DNA from: Antilocapra americana | Lineage: Eukaryota; Chordata; Mammalia; Artiodactyla; Antilocapridae | Length of the DNA stretch: 64,000 nucleotides | Direction of reading: 5' to 3' | Assembly: GCA_007570785.1 (NCBI GenBank) | Contig: ML660201.1 | Location: 45,994,949 to 46,058,948 of the forward strand | Shown: in pieces, positions 47,084-64,000 of the stretch | Position numbering within the stretch: the stretch's first letter is position 1 | Layout: each line of letters opens with the position of its first letter | Translations under genes and position numbers: made by a program | Notes under the pieces: model-generated | What the model saw: only the letters and a program-made list of their open reading frames with translations | The model's database searches: none | What the model was told of the DNA's origin: nothing

Positions 47084-47393
47084 GTGAAAGTCGCTCGGTC
47101 GTGTCTGACTCTTTGCGACCCCATGGTGTATCCAGTCCATGGACTGCTCCAGGCCAGAATCCTGGAGTGGGTGGCCTTTCCCTTCTGCAGGGGATCTTCC
47201 CAACTCAGGGATCAAACCCAGGTCTTTGGCATTGCGGGCAGATTCTTTACCAGCTGAGCCACAAGGGAAGCCCAAGAATCCTGGAGTGGGTGGCCTTGCC
47301 CTTCTCCAGGGGATCTTGCCAACCCAGGGATCGAACCCACGTCTCCTGCGTTGCAGGCGGATTCTTTACCAACTGAGCTAGCAGGGAAGCACC
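47084..47393 (-). repeat. Bov-A2-type dimeric SINE
   Basis: Two reverse monomers in tandem, each ending 'gattctttaccarctgagc.a..agggaagc', the first starting 'gaaagtcgctcggtcgtgtctgac'. Confidence 0.87.
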
Positions 47394-48444
47394 TTCAGAA
47401 AGGTTCTGCGGCCTTGGTCTGGACTGGTCCATCAGGGAGGGGCCGTGAGCCTTGAGGGGAAAGGAGCAGCGAGACAGCCCTTCCAGCGGACTTCCCCAGA
47501 GGCCCTGTTTGCCCGAGGAGCCACAGGTGGGCCAGAGGAAGTGCTGCCGCCGTGTGGACACTTCCTGTAACTGCAACCTGACCCCCGCGCCTTGCTTGCC
47601 CCTCACCTTCGCAGGGCCAGGGGCCTCTCAGACACAGCTGCCCTCACGAAACGTCCTGGGGCGGGTTTTGAAGGGACACATTCCCAACACAAGGGACTTC
47701 CAAGACGCCAATTACCACAGGTCACGTAGCCTCACAACCTTTGGGGAGACAAAAGAAAAAGTCCACACATCTGCACCCTAAAAGAGGACGCTCAGCATCC
47801 CTATGACTGGCGTGCCACTCAGAACGACGAGAATGCAAACCCCAGCACTCAGAACGGCCATCCTCATACAGCTGCAAACCACGAATGGGGAAAATATCCC
47901 TGTGGAACAGGAGTCTCCCAACACAGCTTGCAACAAGGTACACTGGCAAGAACCAGTGTCGTGGACGGGCACCAAATGCCAGAATAAACCAGCATGAAAG
48001 GCTGCGCCTGGGATCTGACGGCGTCACATCTGGGCCTACGTGTGAACAGAAGCAGCGTTCCAAACGGCACACGCACCCCACGGAGCACGGCCAGCAGACC
48101 GACATACGCCAAGACACAGAGCGACCAAAATCTTCACCACAGGTTACAGTTTTAACCAGCTGATGTCCACGTATACGATGCACTACTATGGAGCCAAAAA
48201 ATGCCACCAGCGTCCATCTTCTGTTTCTCCATTTCCCTGCTCAAACCTCCCTCCTGAATGTGCCGGCTCCTGAGCTCTAAGCACCTTCAGCAGGTCACTG
48301 TGGCCCAGTTAAGACTGTTTTGGAGGTCTGCACGTGTGAACTTAAGAGGACAGAAGTAGTGAAGTAATGCCCTTCAGTGCGTACTCAGGCACAAGTCTTC
48401 TTCAGAGCCCAGCGAGCCGTCTTTGCCTATTCATTCCAATCTGA

Positions 48445-49738
48445 AAGAAGGGCAGTGCCAAAGAATGCTCAAACTACTGCACAGCTGCACTCATTTCACT
48501 TGCTCACAAGGTCATGCTCAAAATCCTCCAAGCTAGGCTTCAACAGTATGTAAACCGAGAACTTCCAGATGTTCAAGCTGGTTTTAGAAAAGGCAGAGGA
48601 ACCAGAGATCAAATTGCCATCCTTTGGATCATATAAAAAGCAACAGAATTCCAGAAAAAATCTTCTGTTTCATTGACTATGCCAAAATCTTTTAACATGT
48701 GAATCACAACAAACTGTGGAAATTTCTTAAAGAGATGGGAATACCAGACCACTTCACCTGCCTCCTGGGTAGCCTGTATGCTGGTCAAGAGGCAATAGTT
48801 AGAACTGGATATGGAACAACAGGTTAGTTCCTAATTAGGAGAGGACTATGTCAAGGCTGTGTATTGTCACCCCGCTATTTAACTTATATGCAGAGTGCAT
48901 CACGTGAAATGCTGGACTGGATGAAGCACAAGCTGGAATCAAGATTCCAGAAAGAAATATTAATAACCTCAGATATGCAGATGACACCACCCTTATGACA
49001 GAAAGCAAAGAGGGACTAAAGAGCCTCTGGATGAAGGTAAAAGAGTGAAAAAGCTGGCTTAAAACTCAACATTCAAAGAACTAGGATCATGGCATCCGGT
49101 CTCATCACTTCATGAGAAATACCTGGGGAAACAATGGAAACAGTAAAAGAGTTTATTTTCCTGAGCCAAAATCACTGTGGACGGTGACTTAAATCATGAA
49201 ATTAAAAGACACTTGCTCCTTAAAAGAAAAGCCATGAAAAATCTTGAGAGTGTATTAAAAAGCAGAGACATCATTTTGTCAACAAAGGTCTGTACAGTCA
49301 AAGCTATGATTTTTCCAGTAGTCATATATGGATGTGAGAGTTGGACCATAAAGAAGGCTGAGCGCTGAAGAACTCATGCTTTTAAACTGTGGTGTTTTAG
49401 AAGACTCTTCAGAGTCATTTGGACTGCAAAGAGATCAAACCAATAAATCCTAAAAGAAATCAACCCTGAATATTCATTGGAAGGACTGCTACTGAAGCTC
49501 CAATACTTTGGCCACCTCATGCGAAGAGCCAACTCATTGGAAAAAACCCTGATGCTGGGAAAGATTGAGGGCAGGAGGAGAAGGGGACAACAGAGGTCAA
49601 GATGGTTGAATGGCATCCCTGACTCGATGGACATGAGTTTGAGCAAGCTCTGAGAGATGGTGAAGGACAGGGAAGCCTGGCATGCTGCAGTCCATGGGGT
49701 TGTAAAGTGTCTACCACAACTGAGAGCCTGAACAACAA
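48445..49738 (+). repeat. BovB (RTE) LINE, 5'-truncated, reverse-transcriptase region
   Basis: Forward BovB 3' portion with reverse-transcriptase-like sequence: 'ccagatgttcaagctggttttagaaaaggcagagg', 'tcaaggctgtgtattgtcacc' and 'atatgcagatgacaccaccc'. It ends with the BovB tail 'gaaggacagggaagcctgg..ctgcagtccatggggtt' and (aac)n. Several stops and frameshifts make it non-functional. It sits inside array B. Confidence 0.9.
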
Positions 49739-50914
49739 CAACTGGTTGCCTCAGGAACCACAGGTGGGCATGAGATGGTGCTACTGCCCCGTGGACACTG
49801 CCTATAACTACAGTTTTTGACCACTGCTGCTTGCTGGCACCTCTAATTCACAAGGCCAGGAGGGCTTTTAATGACAGCTTCCCGCAGTAAATGCCCTGGA
49901 GCAGTTACTGCCCAAATACATTCCCCAAAACAACTGACTTTAAGGAAGCCAACTGCAATATGCGTTTTTCCCTCAGAGATTTTAAGGCAGGAAAAGAAAA
50001 CCACAACCCGCCAGCACAGAAGATGCTCAGTGCCCCTAACTACATAGCGTTGCCCATGAAGACTCACTGGAGAAGTCTAACCTCACCAGTCAGGAATGTC
50101 CATCCTCACGTGTCTGCAAACAATGAATACAGGAGAGAACCTGGAGAAAGGTTCTTCAGGTTCTCCAACCTGCACTGTCAGTGGGAAGGTACACTGTCCA
50201 CAGCCACTGAAGGACAGCCTTCCCTGCCTCTCTTGTCAAGAGAGGCTAAGCTTAGGATCTGACATCCCCGCCGGGTCTACCTCCCAAGAAAACCATCATT
50301 CAGAAGCATACAGATACCCCAAGGTTCAGAACACACTACCTACAATAACTTAGACCCAGATCCAGTAATGTGTCTTGGGACACATTAGTGCTTAAAGAAG
50401 GTGTGGTACATTTATATAAGGGACTATGACTCAGCCACAAAAAACCAGCACTGAAATGATGCCCCTGGTCGCCTCAGTGATGGACTTTGAATGTTCATAC
50501 TCCAGGTGAAGTCACTCAGAGGAATAAAATAGCATATGATGTCCCTTTTAGGCAAAATTTTAAAAGAGATACAAAGGAACTAATTTTCAACATAAAGAGA
50601 GACTCTGAGGAGTCATACGCAAAGTTCCAAAGGGAAAAAGTGAAGGGCCAGTGACGAATTAGGAGATCAGGAGCAATATATATATATATATACAGAAATC
50701 CGTATCTGTAATGGATAATTCATGAGATTATCTTCGCCCTTTCTTCCTTCCTTCCCTATACACATAAATCTGAATCTCCAATAGATAGTCCACAAAGACC
50801 TGATGTTCAGCCCATGGAACTTTGCTCAACTTTCTGCAATAACGGCTATCTCAGAAGAAGCCGATAATGCACAGATATGCTGTACTTCCATATCATAGCT
50901 CAATCAGGCAGCTG

Positions 50915-50957
50915 TAGGCAAGAGTACTGGAGTGGGGTGCCATTGCCTTCTCCACCC
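50915..50957 (+). repeat. Bov-tA SINE fragment
   Basis: Only 'gcaagagtactggagtggggtgccattgccttctcca' of the SINE body remains. Confidence 0.5.
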
Positions 50958-51469
50958 TAGAGCCTGAGCAGGCTTGAATTCCACGGCTGGACTGTGCTAG
51001 GGTCAAGACAGCTAACTAGGCTCCTCTTAGTTGAGACCCCTCTTGGACCTAGAGTGTCTGGTTTGCTCTAGCCCTAACCAGGGTCCCCAGTGTACCCAGA
51101 CAATGGTAGCTGGTCCCTATGGCCTTTAGGACCCTAGTAAAGTAACATCTCCACGTTTCCTTGTGCTGGGGTTCCCTACTCAAGCCTCCTTCAACATGGT
51201 GCTGTGGTCCCGGTTAGAACTGGTCTGGAGGGGAGGGGGTGTGAGGCTTTAGGGGAAAGAAGTAGTGAGACACAAACCCTTGGGTGTTTGCTCAGACACA
51301 CTCCACTCCAATTCACAGCCCATCAAGGCAACTTTCCCTAAGGCTGGTTGCCCGAGGAACCACAGGTGGGCATGAGAAAGTGCTGCCGTCTTGTGGACAC
51401 TTCCTGTAACTACAACTGGATCACTACTGCTTCCTGGAGCCTCAAATTCACAAGGCCTGGGGGGCTGTC

Positions 51470-51722
51470 AATGGCACCCCACTCCAGTACTCTTGCCTGG
51501 AAAATCCTATGGATGGAGGATCCTGGCGGGCTGCAGTCCATGGGGTCGCGAAGAGGCGGACACGACTGAGCAACTTCACTTTCACTTTTCGCTTTCATGC
51601 ATTGGAGAAGGAAATGGCAACCCACTCCAGTGTTCTTGCCTCGAGAATCCCAGGGACGGGGGAGCCTGGTGGGCTGCTGTCTATGGGGTCGCAGAGAGTC
51701 GGACATGACTGAAGTGACTTAG
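51470..51722 (+). repeat. Bov-A2-type SINE (two monomer bodies)
   Basis: Two forward SINE bodies are joined: 'cccactccagtactcttgcctggaaaatcc..cgacactgagcaacttcacttt' type, then 'ttggagaaggaaatggcaacccactccagtg' to 'agagtcggacatgactgaagtgactt'. It is inserted between L1-derived segments of array B. Confidence 0.83.
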
Positions 51723-54285
51723 TGGCTGTGGTGGGGCAGATATTGCAGAAACAAATTCCACACACAACCAACTTTCAAGAAGTCAGTTGCCACAGGTCAA
51801 TTTTCCTCACAGCCTTGAAAGGAGGGGAAAAAAACCACCAACCACAGGACAAGATGATCGGCATCCCTAATTATTATAGGAATGCCAATCAAGACAAGGA
51901 GACATCAAATCCCACCAGTCAGAATGGCCATCCTCATAAGTCTACAAACAATAAATGCGGAACTATGCCTGGAGGAAAAGGAATCCCCCTACATGTAGGA
52001 AGGTGGGAATGTATATGGGCAACCGATACTCCAAATGACAGTCTGTGAATGCCTGAAAAAAACTGTCAAGAGAGCTAAGCCTAGGATCTGATATTTCCAC
52101 CCCTGGGCCTCTACCCAGAGAAACCATAATTCAAAAAGATACATGTACCCCAACGTTCACTGCAGCACTGCTTACAATAGCAAAGACACAGAACCAGAAA
52201 AATATCCACCAACAGGATAAAGGTTAAAGAAGATGTGGTAAATAGACACAATTGACTATTACTCAGCCCTGACAAACCAAATGAAATTATGCCGCTGGTA
52301 GCCACAGGGATGTACCTTGGAGGATCATACACCAAGTGACAGAGGAGACCATGGCCCATGATGTCCTTCTTAGGCAAAATGGATAAAGGTACACAAAGAA
52401 AGTAATTTACAAAACAAAAAGACACTCTCAGAATTCAAACACAAATATAGGGTTACACATACCCACACAAAGGTGAAGGGCCTGGGATGAATTAGCAGGT
52501 CAGGATTAACACATACAGAGAAATACGTATCGGTAATAGATAATCCACAAGGACCTGATATTCAGCACAGGGAACTTGGCTCGTCCTTCTGCAGTAACTT
52601 CTATGGCAAAAGAACCCCCAAAAGAATAGATATTCTGTGTGTATATGTAGTAAATGAATCAGGTGCCTGCACCCTGACAACAAACAACGCTGCAAATCGA
52701 CTATACTCCAACATATTGTCTGTATGAAATGAAAATAAAGATGAGCAATGTCTACCTTCTTCCTTGCAGCCTCCATGATTTGGGCTGCTTAGTCACATCC
52801 CTGGGGCCTGAGCAGACTTCACAATGGCTGGTGCGTTCGAGACAGCCAGTGAAGGCGCCCTTAATTGAGCCCCCTCTGAAACCTGTAGCGTCTGGTTTGC
52901 TCTGGCTGGGACCAGAGTCCCCCAGTCCTCTCCTGCAGCTAAACCAACTTTAGAGCACCCAAAGGATGGTGGCCCGACCCTCTGGCCTTGAGGACCTTGG
53001 TAAAGTCACCCTGCCTCCTCCACGACTCCTGGTGCTAGGGTCCCCAGCTCAAGCCTCCTTCCTGAAAGTGCAGCCTCCTCGGCACCTCAGCAGGGTGCTG
53101 TGTCCCAGGTTGAGATTATTCTGGAGGCAAAGAGTTGGGGGAGTTTTAGGGAGGGAAATGATTAGATACAAGCCCTCGGGTGTTTGCTCAGCCACATTGC
53201 ACCCAAATTCACAGCCCAGGAAGCCAACTTTTCCTAAGGCTCTGGTTGCCCAAGGAACCAGAGGTAGGTGTGAAAAAGTGTGCTTCCTTCTAGACATTTC
53301 TGTTAACTACAGTATCACAACTGGTGCTTACTGGCACCTCCAATTTACAAGGTTTTGGGAGCGCTTAATGACAGCTGCCCTCAGGAAATGTCCTGGGCAG
53401 GTACCACAGAAATAAATTGCAGAGATCAATTCCAAACACAAGTGACTTTCAAGAACCCAACTGCAACAGCTCCATTTTCCCCACAGCCTTTAAGGAGAAA
53501 AAACAAAACAAAACCACCACAAGATAGGATGCTCAGTATCCCAATTACAGGAAAGCCAATCAAAATGATGAGAAATCATATCCCAACAGTGAGAAAGGCC
53601 AGCATCAAAAGTCTACAAACAGTAAATATGGGAGCGAGCCTGGAGGAAAGAGAACCTCCCTACCCTGGGAGTGGGAATGTACCTTGGCAAGAGCCACTAT
53701 GAAAGACAGTCTCCAAATGCCTGAAAAAAACTTTCAAGAGAGCTAAGCCTAGGATATAACATTCCCACACCTGAGCCGATGTTACATGAAAACCATAAAT
53801 CAAAAAGACACCATGTACCCCAATGTTCACTGAAGCACTATTTACAGTAGCCTAGACTCAGAACCAGCAAATTGTCCACTGATAGATTAAAGCTTAATAT
53901 CGATGTCATATATATATACACACACACATATATATATTCAGTCATAGGTATAGAATTAAATATTGCCATTTGTAACAACACAGATGGACCAGGAGATTAT
54001 TATACTAAGTCAGACAGAGAAAGACAAATATTCTGTGACCTTTCTTACAGGTGGAATTTAAAAACTGATAATCATGAATTGACAAAACAGACTCACAGAC
54101 TTTGAAAAGAAACTGGGTTACAAAGGGGGAAGCTGTGCGGGGTGGAGAGAGAAACTCAGAGGGTGTGTTTAACACATACACACTTATATAGATAATTAAT
54201 GAGAACCTACTGGATATAGTTACAACTATCTTACAACTCTATCAGAACTTACATGGGAAAAGAACCCAATAAAGACTAGATACAG

Positions 54286-54632
54286 AGTAAGCCAGACGGA
54301 AAAACAACAATACAGTATACTAACGCATATATATGGAATTTAGAAAGATGGTAACGAGAACCCAGCGTGCGAGACAGCAAAAGGAACGCAGACGTATAGA
54401 ACAGACTCGTGGACTCTGTGGAAGAGGGCAGGGGTGGGATGATTTGGGAGAATGGCATTGAAACATGTTAAGTATCAGATGTGAAATCAATCGCCAGCCC
54501 AGGATTGTTGCTCGGGGCTGCTGCACCGAGATTTCCCAGGGGGAGGGAGGAGGGGGGGTTCTGGAGGGGGAGCATATGTACACCCATGGCGACATCATGT
54601 CATTGTATGGCAAAACCAATAAAAAAAAAAAA
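54286..54632 (+). repeat. young L1 3'-end insertion with 15-bp target-site duplication
   Basis: A short L1 3' UTR copy with a poly-A tail at its 3' end. The direct repeat aaagactagatacag lies at 54271-54285 and 54633-54647. It belongs to the same L1 3' UTR type as the reverse copy at 16.7-17.4 kb (compare the reverse complement of 'ctgccc ctccagaacc'). Confidence 0.9.
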
Positions 54633-54647
54633 AAAGACTAGATACAG

Positions 54648-54862
54648 GACTTCCCAGGTGGCAGGAGTGGTAAAGAATCTGCCTACCAATGCAGGAGACA
54701 CAAGGGACCTGGGTTCTATCCCTTGGTTGGGATTCTCCCAGGAGGAGGAAATGGCAATCCACTCCAGTATTCTTGCCTGGAAAATTCCATGACAGAGGAG
54801 CCTGGTGGGCTACAACCCACAGGGTCACAAAGAATCAGACACAACTGAGCACACACAAAGGA
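54648..54862 (+). repeat. Bov-tA SINE
   Basis: It starts immediately after the L1 target duplication with 'gacttcccaggtggcaggagtggtaaagaatctgcc' and ends 'gaatcagacacaactgagcacacac'. Confidence 0.88.
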
Positions 54863-55203
54863 TACACGTGAATGCAAAACCGAATCATTTTGCTGCACAC
54901 CTGAACACACACTGCATGATCAATCCAGTATAGGCCAAAATAAAATGAACAAAAAGAAAATAAATACCTTCTCTATTTTTTTTTTCAGGCTCCTGGCACC
55001 TTGGCCTGTCACACCCCTGGAGTCTGAGCAGGCTTGGTCTCAAGGCTGGAGGGTGGTAATGCTAAGGGGGTAGGGAGGCGGTGTCATCAGAGAACCTCCG
55101 TTGGCCCTGTAGTGCCTGCTTCCTTAAGATCACAATCTCCAGATCCAGTTAGACCCTCCTAAAGCTAAACCAAGCCTAGCGTACCCAAAGGATGGTGGAT
55201 TCT

Positions 55204-55312
55204 GTGAGCTGCTAAGTCGCTTGTCGTGTCAGACTCTGTGCAACTCCACAGACGGCAGCCTACCAGGCTCTCCCATCCCTGGGATTCTCAAGGCAAGAAC
55301 ACTGGAGTGGGT
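55204..55312 (-). repeat. Bov-tA SINE fragment
   Basis: Reverse fragment: 'ctaagtcgcttgtcgtgtcagactctgtgcaactccacagac' to 'caagaacactggagtgggt'. Confidence 0.75.
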
Positions 55313-55344
55313 ATTCTGTGAGCTGGAAGGTTTTTTTTTTGACA

Positions 55345-55480
55345 TTTTTAGTTATTTTTAACAATTTTCTTGGCCACACCACATGGCATGCGAGATCTTA
55401 GTTCTCCAACCATTGATGGAACCCAGGCCCCTTGCACTGGAAGTGTGAGTCTTAACCACTGAACTGCCAGGAAAGTTCCA
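55345..55480 (-). repeat. CHR-type SINE
   Basis: Reverse copy: 'cttggccacaccacatggcatgcgagatcttagttc', 'gaacccaggccccttgcactggaagtg', 'cttaaccactgaactgccaggaaagt'. Confidence 0.75.
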
Positions 55481-55859
55481 GGGCTGGAAGAGCTTTAAAT
55501 TCACCTGTTTTTCACATCTCCTAGTCGGGGGATTCCCTCCCCCAACCTTCTGCCTTAGACTCACTCTACCAAGAGCATCCTCACTGTAGCAGTTTTGCAG
55601 GCGTTTGGATGTGTCTGAGGTGGTGAGGGGTAAGGTGGAAGAAATAAGACGCAAGCCCTTGGGTGTTGTTTCTGGCACATCACACTCTAAGTTACAACCC
55701 AGGAATGGGACTTTTCCCCTAAGGCTCTGGTTGCCCAAGGAATGGAGAGCCGGGCAGGGAGAAATGCTGCCACCTTGTGGTCATTTCTTGTAACAACAAA
55801 TTGAAAATTAGTGTTTCTGGGTACTTGATAGCCACTAAACAAAATAAAGCCTTGTGAAT

Positions 55860-56052
55860 AAGTGGTGTCCCACTGTTTGGCAACCCCATGGACTGTAGCC
55901 CACCAGGCTCCTCTGTCCATGAGATTTCCTAGACAAGAATACTAGAGTGCATCACCATTTCCTTCCCCACAGATCTTCCCGACCCAAGGACTGAACCAAC
56001 GTCTCCTGTATGGCAGGAGTTTTCTTTACAGCTGAGCCACGGGGAAAGTCCA
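55860..56052 (-). repeat. Bov-tA SINE
   Basis: Reverse SINE: 'ccccatggactgtagcccaccaggctcctctgtccatg' through 'ctgaaccaacgtctcctgtatggcagg' to 'cagctgagccacggggaaag'. Confidence 0.8.
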
Positions 56053-56092
56053 AGCTATGGTCTATAACTACATTAACAATGTCCACTTCAGG

Positions 56093-56215
56093 GAGTTCCC
56101 TGGTGGTCCAGTGGGCCAAGATTTTGCGCTCCCAATGCCAGAGGTCCAGGTTCGATCCCTTGTCAGGAACTAGATCACACATGTTGCAAGGAAAATCAAA
56201 GATCCCAAGTGTCTG
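56093..56215 (+). repeat. CHR-type SINE fragment
   Basis: Forward: 'gagttccctggtggtccagtgggccaagattttgcgctcccaatgccagaggtccaggttcgatccctt'. Confidence 0.75.
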
Positions 56216-56244
56216 CAGCTGAATACCTAAATAATAATGTTCAC

Positions 56245-57197
56245 TTCCTAGGGCTGGCCACAGGACTGGCAGCTTCATGGGGTAGATTCCCCTATCAAGA
56301 AGCAACACTGAGAAATCTCACCAGACAGCTTGATTCTGTGATAAAAGCAATAGAGCAAGCCTTAACGGGACTTGAGTCCTGTCTTGTTACTCAGGTTAAT
56401 GTATTTACCTCTTGATCATCATCTAGTTCTTGATTACCTTCTGATAGAACAAAGCACAATTTGTGGGGTAACTAACAGTTCCTGCTGCACCTAAATCAAT
56501 GCAACAGCAAAGAGAAAAGTTAAACAGATACCCAAGCAGCAACGGCTTCACAATTTTGGCAGAGGCGCTGTCGACTTGACTGTCTGGTCAGCAGTTACGG
56601 AAGCCCTCTCAGTTATCCTGGCTCCTTCCCTTTTTAGACCCTTGAGTGAAGAAGTCCCCAACCTTTCTGGTATCAGGGACCGGTTTCCTGGAAGGTCATT
56701 TTTCCATGGACACACGGTAGGGGAATGGTTTCAGGTCAACTCAAGCACATTACACCAACTGTGAACTTTTTTTCTATTATTACATCATCTAAGATCATCA
56801 AGGCATTAGGTCCTGGAGTTGGTGACCCCTGTTCTAGTGACTTTTTACTCTTCTCCTTTTTGGCCCTTGTCTGTTTAACCCTTTGGTTAAGTTTGTCTCT
56901 TCTAGGTCCCAACAGTTTCGAGTAAGGCTCATGATGGCTCAAGGATTTCAACCCATTCCAGCTGAGGGAAACCCAGGTCCCCGAAAGCAGTCAGCGAGGG
57001 ACTTCTACACCTCTAGGGTAGGCTAGGATCTGCGGCCCCGGTTTTAATAGAGACCTTCAGCCCCTTAGCCCCTAAGAATAAGGGGTGTAGAATCCCTCGG
57101 AGGGGAATCAGACAGGCTGGGACATGGGACCCTTTGCGGCTGTACTTACACCTGGACCAACATCTCATGGAGCAAGAGAATACAAAGAGAGAAGGCG
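56245..57197 (+). mobile_element. endogenous retrovirus remnant, envelope-like region, broken
   Basis: A short open stretch at about 56245-56415 has the look of a retroviral transmembrane-envelope segment and is followed by several stops. It is interrupted by a DNA-transposon copy (56650-56842). A purine-rich stretch (aaagagagaagg, about 57185) precedes the LTR, as a polypurine tract would. No intact viral gene is present; this is an old, inactive copy. The family was not identified. Confidence 0.55.
56650..56842 (+). mobile_element. hAT-like DNA transposon remnant, copy 1
   Basis: 'gtccccaacctttctggtatcagggaccggtttcctgg' and 'ggtgacccctgttctag' resemble the termini of a mammalian non-autonomous hAT-type element. 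It is inserted in the retroviral remnant. Confidence 0.55.
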
Positions 57198-57446
57198 GTG
57201 GTCCCCCAACCATTTGGGCAACAGGGATTGGTTTCATGGAGGACAAATTTTCCCAGGGACCAGATGGGAGGGATGGGGGTAGTTTCAGATGTTAATGCAA
57301 CCAATGGGAAGCGGCAGATGAAGCTTTGCTTGCTGGCTTGCCCTCCGCTCACTTCCTGCAGTGCAGCCTGGCTCCTAACAGGCCACAGACCAGTTTCAGT
57401 CCTAGGCCTGGGGGTTGGGGAACCCTGGAGGTTGGGGAACCCTGCT
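57198..57446 (+). mobile_element. hAT-like DNA transposon remnant, copy 2
   Basis: It starts 'gtggtcccccaaccatttgggcaacagggattgg' and ends 'ggttggggaaccctg'. The related terminal strings are inverted, and the interior contains 'ctcctaacaggccacagaccag'. It appears inserted at the boundary of the retroviral internal region and the LTR. Confidence 0.6.
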
Positions 57447-57790
57447 GTAAGCAATTAAAAATAACTGTACACACCTGTGGTTGGGGCAAAGTATAAACAA
57501 CATACAAAAAAGACCAAAAAACCAACTGCCACACCACCACAAGGGGGTGGGCTGACCACCTAAGCCACCCCTACTGCCTGAACCATGGATCTGACCCTAC
57601 CCTCACCCCATTTCAGGAACCAACTTGCCCCTCCTGCCCTCACTGCAAACAAGCAAGAGCACCTGTGGCTTGTTGGGCACCTGCGGCTTATTTTCTCTCC
57701 CTTGTTCTGCAGCATGAGTCCCAATAAAGCCTTGCCTGGATTTCTCACCTGGCCTCATCAATTTTTATTGATTCAAGAGTGCAAGAACCT
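57447..57790 (+). mobile_element. endogenous retrovirus LTR
   Basis: An LTR-like sequence with AATAAA at 57723-57728, about 45 bp before a 'ttttattgattc' stretch. The segment 'aagtataaacaacatac' to 'cctgaaccatggatctgacc' is shared with 45825-46060. It lies next to the SEMA3B 3' end but in the opposite transcriptional orientation. Confidence 0.6.
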
Positions 57791-57854
57791 GAGTCGGTAA
57801 CGCTAAGACCAGCAATTGTCTGCTGGGGCCATTCTAGCTTTGGCTGAAAATGTG

Positions 57855-57860
57855 TTTATT
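57855..57860 (-). terminator. SEMA3B poly(A) signal
   Basis: TTTATT on the + strand gives minus-strand AATAAA, about 390 bp past the SEMA3B stop. It is the first canonical hexamer downstream of the coding region apart from the overlapping AT-rich 58085-58100 patch. Confidence 0.65.
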
Positions 57861-58247
57861 GCATTAGTACAGTCGGCCTGCCCCACCCCACCCCACCCAC
57901 CCAGCCTGTTCACAGCTTTCTGCTCATTGCCCAAAGAGGTGGTCCTTCCCCCAGGGTGGGCACTCCGGGCACCTCTCCCACCCAAGTGCTGGGAGAACCC
58001 TGCTTCTCTGCCTCCTCTCGACCAGCCAGACCCTGTGCCCAGCCTGGGCTGCCCCTATCGGGGTTACATTCAAGGGTTACCCTTTTGTTAATAAATAAGC
58101 CAGCATGGCTGCCCCTTGGCCAGGGCCTGTCGGTCGGTGTCTTCCCTCCATCAGGAAACGCCGGGCCCCTAGCCAACTCCCAGAGTCTGAGCGCCCCCTC
58201 TCCCTCCTGCCGCCTCCTCCCCAGTCCCCAGCGTGGGGACGGCCAAG

Positions 58248-63792
<5,545 letters not shown>

Positions 63793-64000
63793 CTGCAGGG
63801 TGGGGACACCACTGAGGATTCACCAGTCATGCTAGAAGCTTCCTCCAGGCCAAGGTTGTACATGTGACCTGGCCCACACACAGGAGGATTTACATGCGTG
63901 TGAGTTTACAACTAGGGAGGACAGGCCCACCCAGGTGCCGGCTGAGCTGCCAGGGTGGGCAGTGCAGCGCCCCCCCACCTCACCCCCACAGGGAAGCAGG

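Larger units (their letters stand above)
46060..56240 (+). repeat. array B: same composite unit as array A, opposite orientation
   Basis: Units of forward L1 3'-end sequence alternate with a spacer. L1 landmarks include 'ccccaa(c/t)gttcactg.agcac', 'gatgtggta' and 'atgccactggtagccaca'. Spacer landmarks include 'caagccctcgggtgtttgctcag', '..ggttgcccgaggaaccacaggtgg' and 'agtgctgccg.c.tgtgga'. The latter occurs at about 47541, 49775, 51380, 53278 and 55765. It is the reverse complement of the ccacaaggcggcagcac landmark of array A. Spacing is 1.6-2.5 kb; the larger gaps hold BovB and SINE insertions. This covers most of the LSMEM2-SEMA3B interval; no gene is seen in it. Confidence 0.72.

Noticed and set aside
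56209..56415. Open frame with retroviral envelope-like sequence as a domesticated gene
   Set aside because: Too short, followed by several stops, with no promoter or splice structure. It is best read as an inactive endogenous retrovirus fragment.

Overview
This window is mammalian nuclear DNA, almost certainly from a bovid ruminant. The genes have GT-AG introns, CpG-rich promoters and AATAAA signals. The repeats are ruminant-type: tRNA-Glu-derived Bov-tA/Bov-A2 SINEs, CHR-type SINEs, BovB (RTE) LINE pieces and 3' ends of a young L1 family. The gene order HYAL1 - NAA80 - HYAL3 - IFRD2 - LSMEM2 - SEMA3B matches the human 3p21.31 tumour-suppressor cluster, read here in the opposite direction.

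Layout. At 1-1.8 kb is the upstream region of HYAL1. HYAL1 (1,803-3,665, +) encodes a complete 435-residue hyaluronidase. A CpG island at 4.7-5.06 kb is the likely promoter for NAA80 (single coding exon, 6,483-7,538, +) and for the 5' end of HYAL3 (coding 8,456-10,048, +, 419 residues). IFRD2 starts in a second CpG island (ATG at 11,020). Its other eleven coding exons lie at 38,312-40,704, so intron 1 is about 27.2 kb long. LSMEM2 (44,280-41,575, -) converges on IFRD2. SEMA3B (-) fills 63.8-57.8 kb; its first coding exon lies beyond the right edge. All six reading frames are intact when spliced, and the exon phases close exactly.

The unusual part is the DNA between the genes. IFRD2 intron 1 holds L1, BovB and SINE insertions, then a degenerate tandem array (about 1.6-kb period) made of L1 3'-end sequence plus a non-L1 spacer. 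It then holds a 9.3-kb tract (27.47-36.77 kb) in which the + strand is nearly all purine. That tract contains a diverged tandem duplication of about 3.3 kb. The same array family reappears in opposite orientation at about 46-56 kb, between LSMEM2 and SEMA3B, so IFRD2 exons 2-12 and LSMEM2 sit between inverted arrays. Endogenous-retrovirus remnants and two copies of a hAT-like DNA transposon lie at the SEMA3B end of the second array.

Functionally the genes are independent neighbours. HYAL1 and HYAL3 are hyaluronidase-family glycosidases. NAA80 is the actin N-terminal acetyltransferase. IFRD2 is a ribosome-binding translational repressor. LSMEM2 is a small single-pass membrane protein with a muscle-type promoter motif. 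SEMA3B is a secreted guidance and tumour-suppressor semaphorin. I found no new gene system. The strongest candidates for novelty are the purine megatract with its internal duplication and the inverted arrays around IFRD2/LSMEM2.
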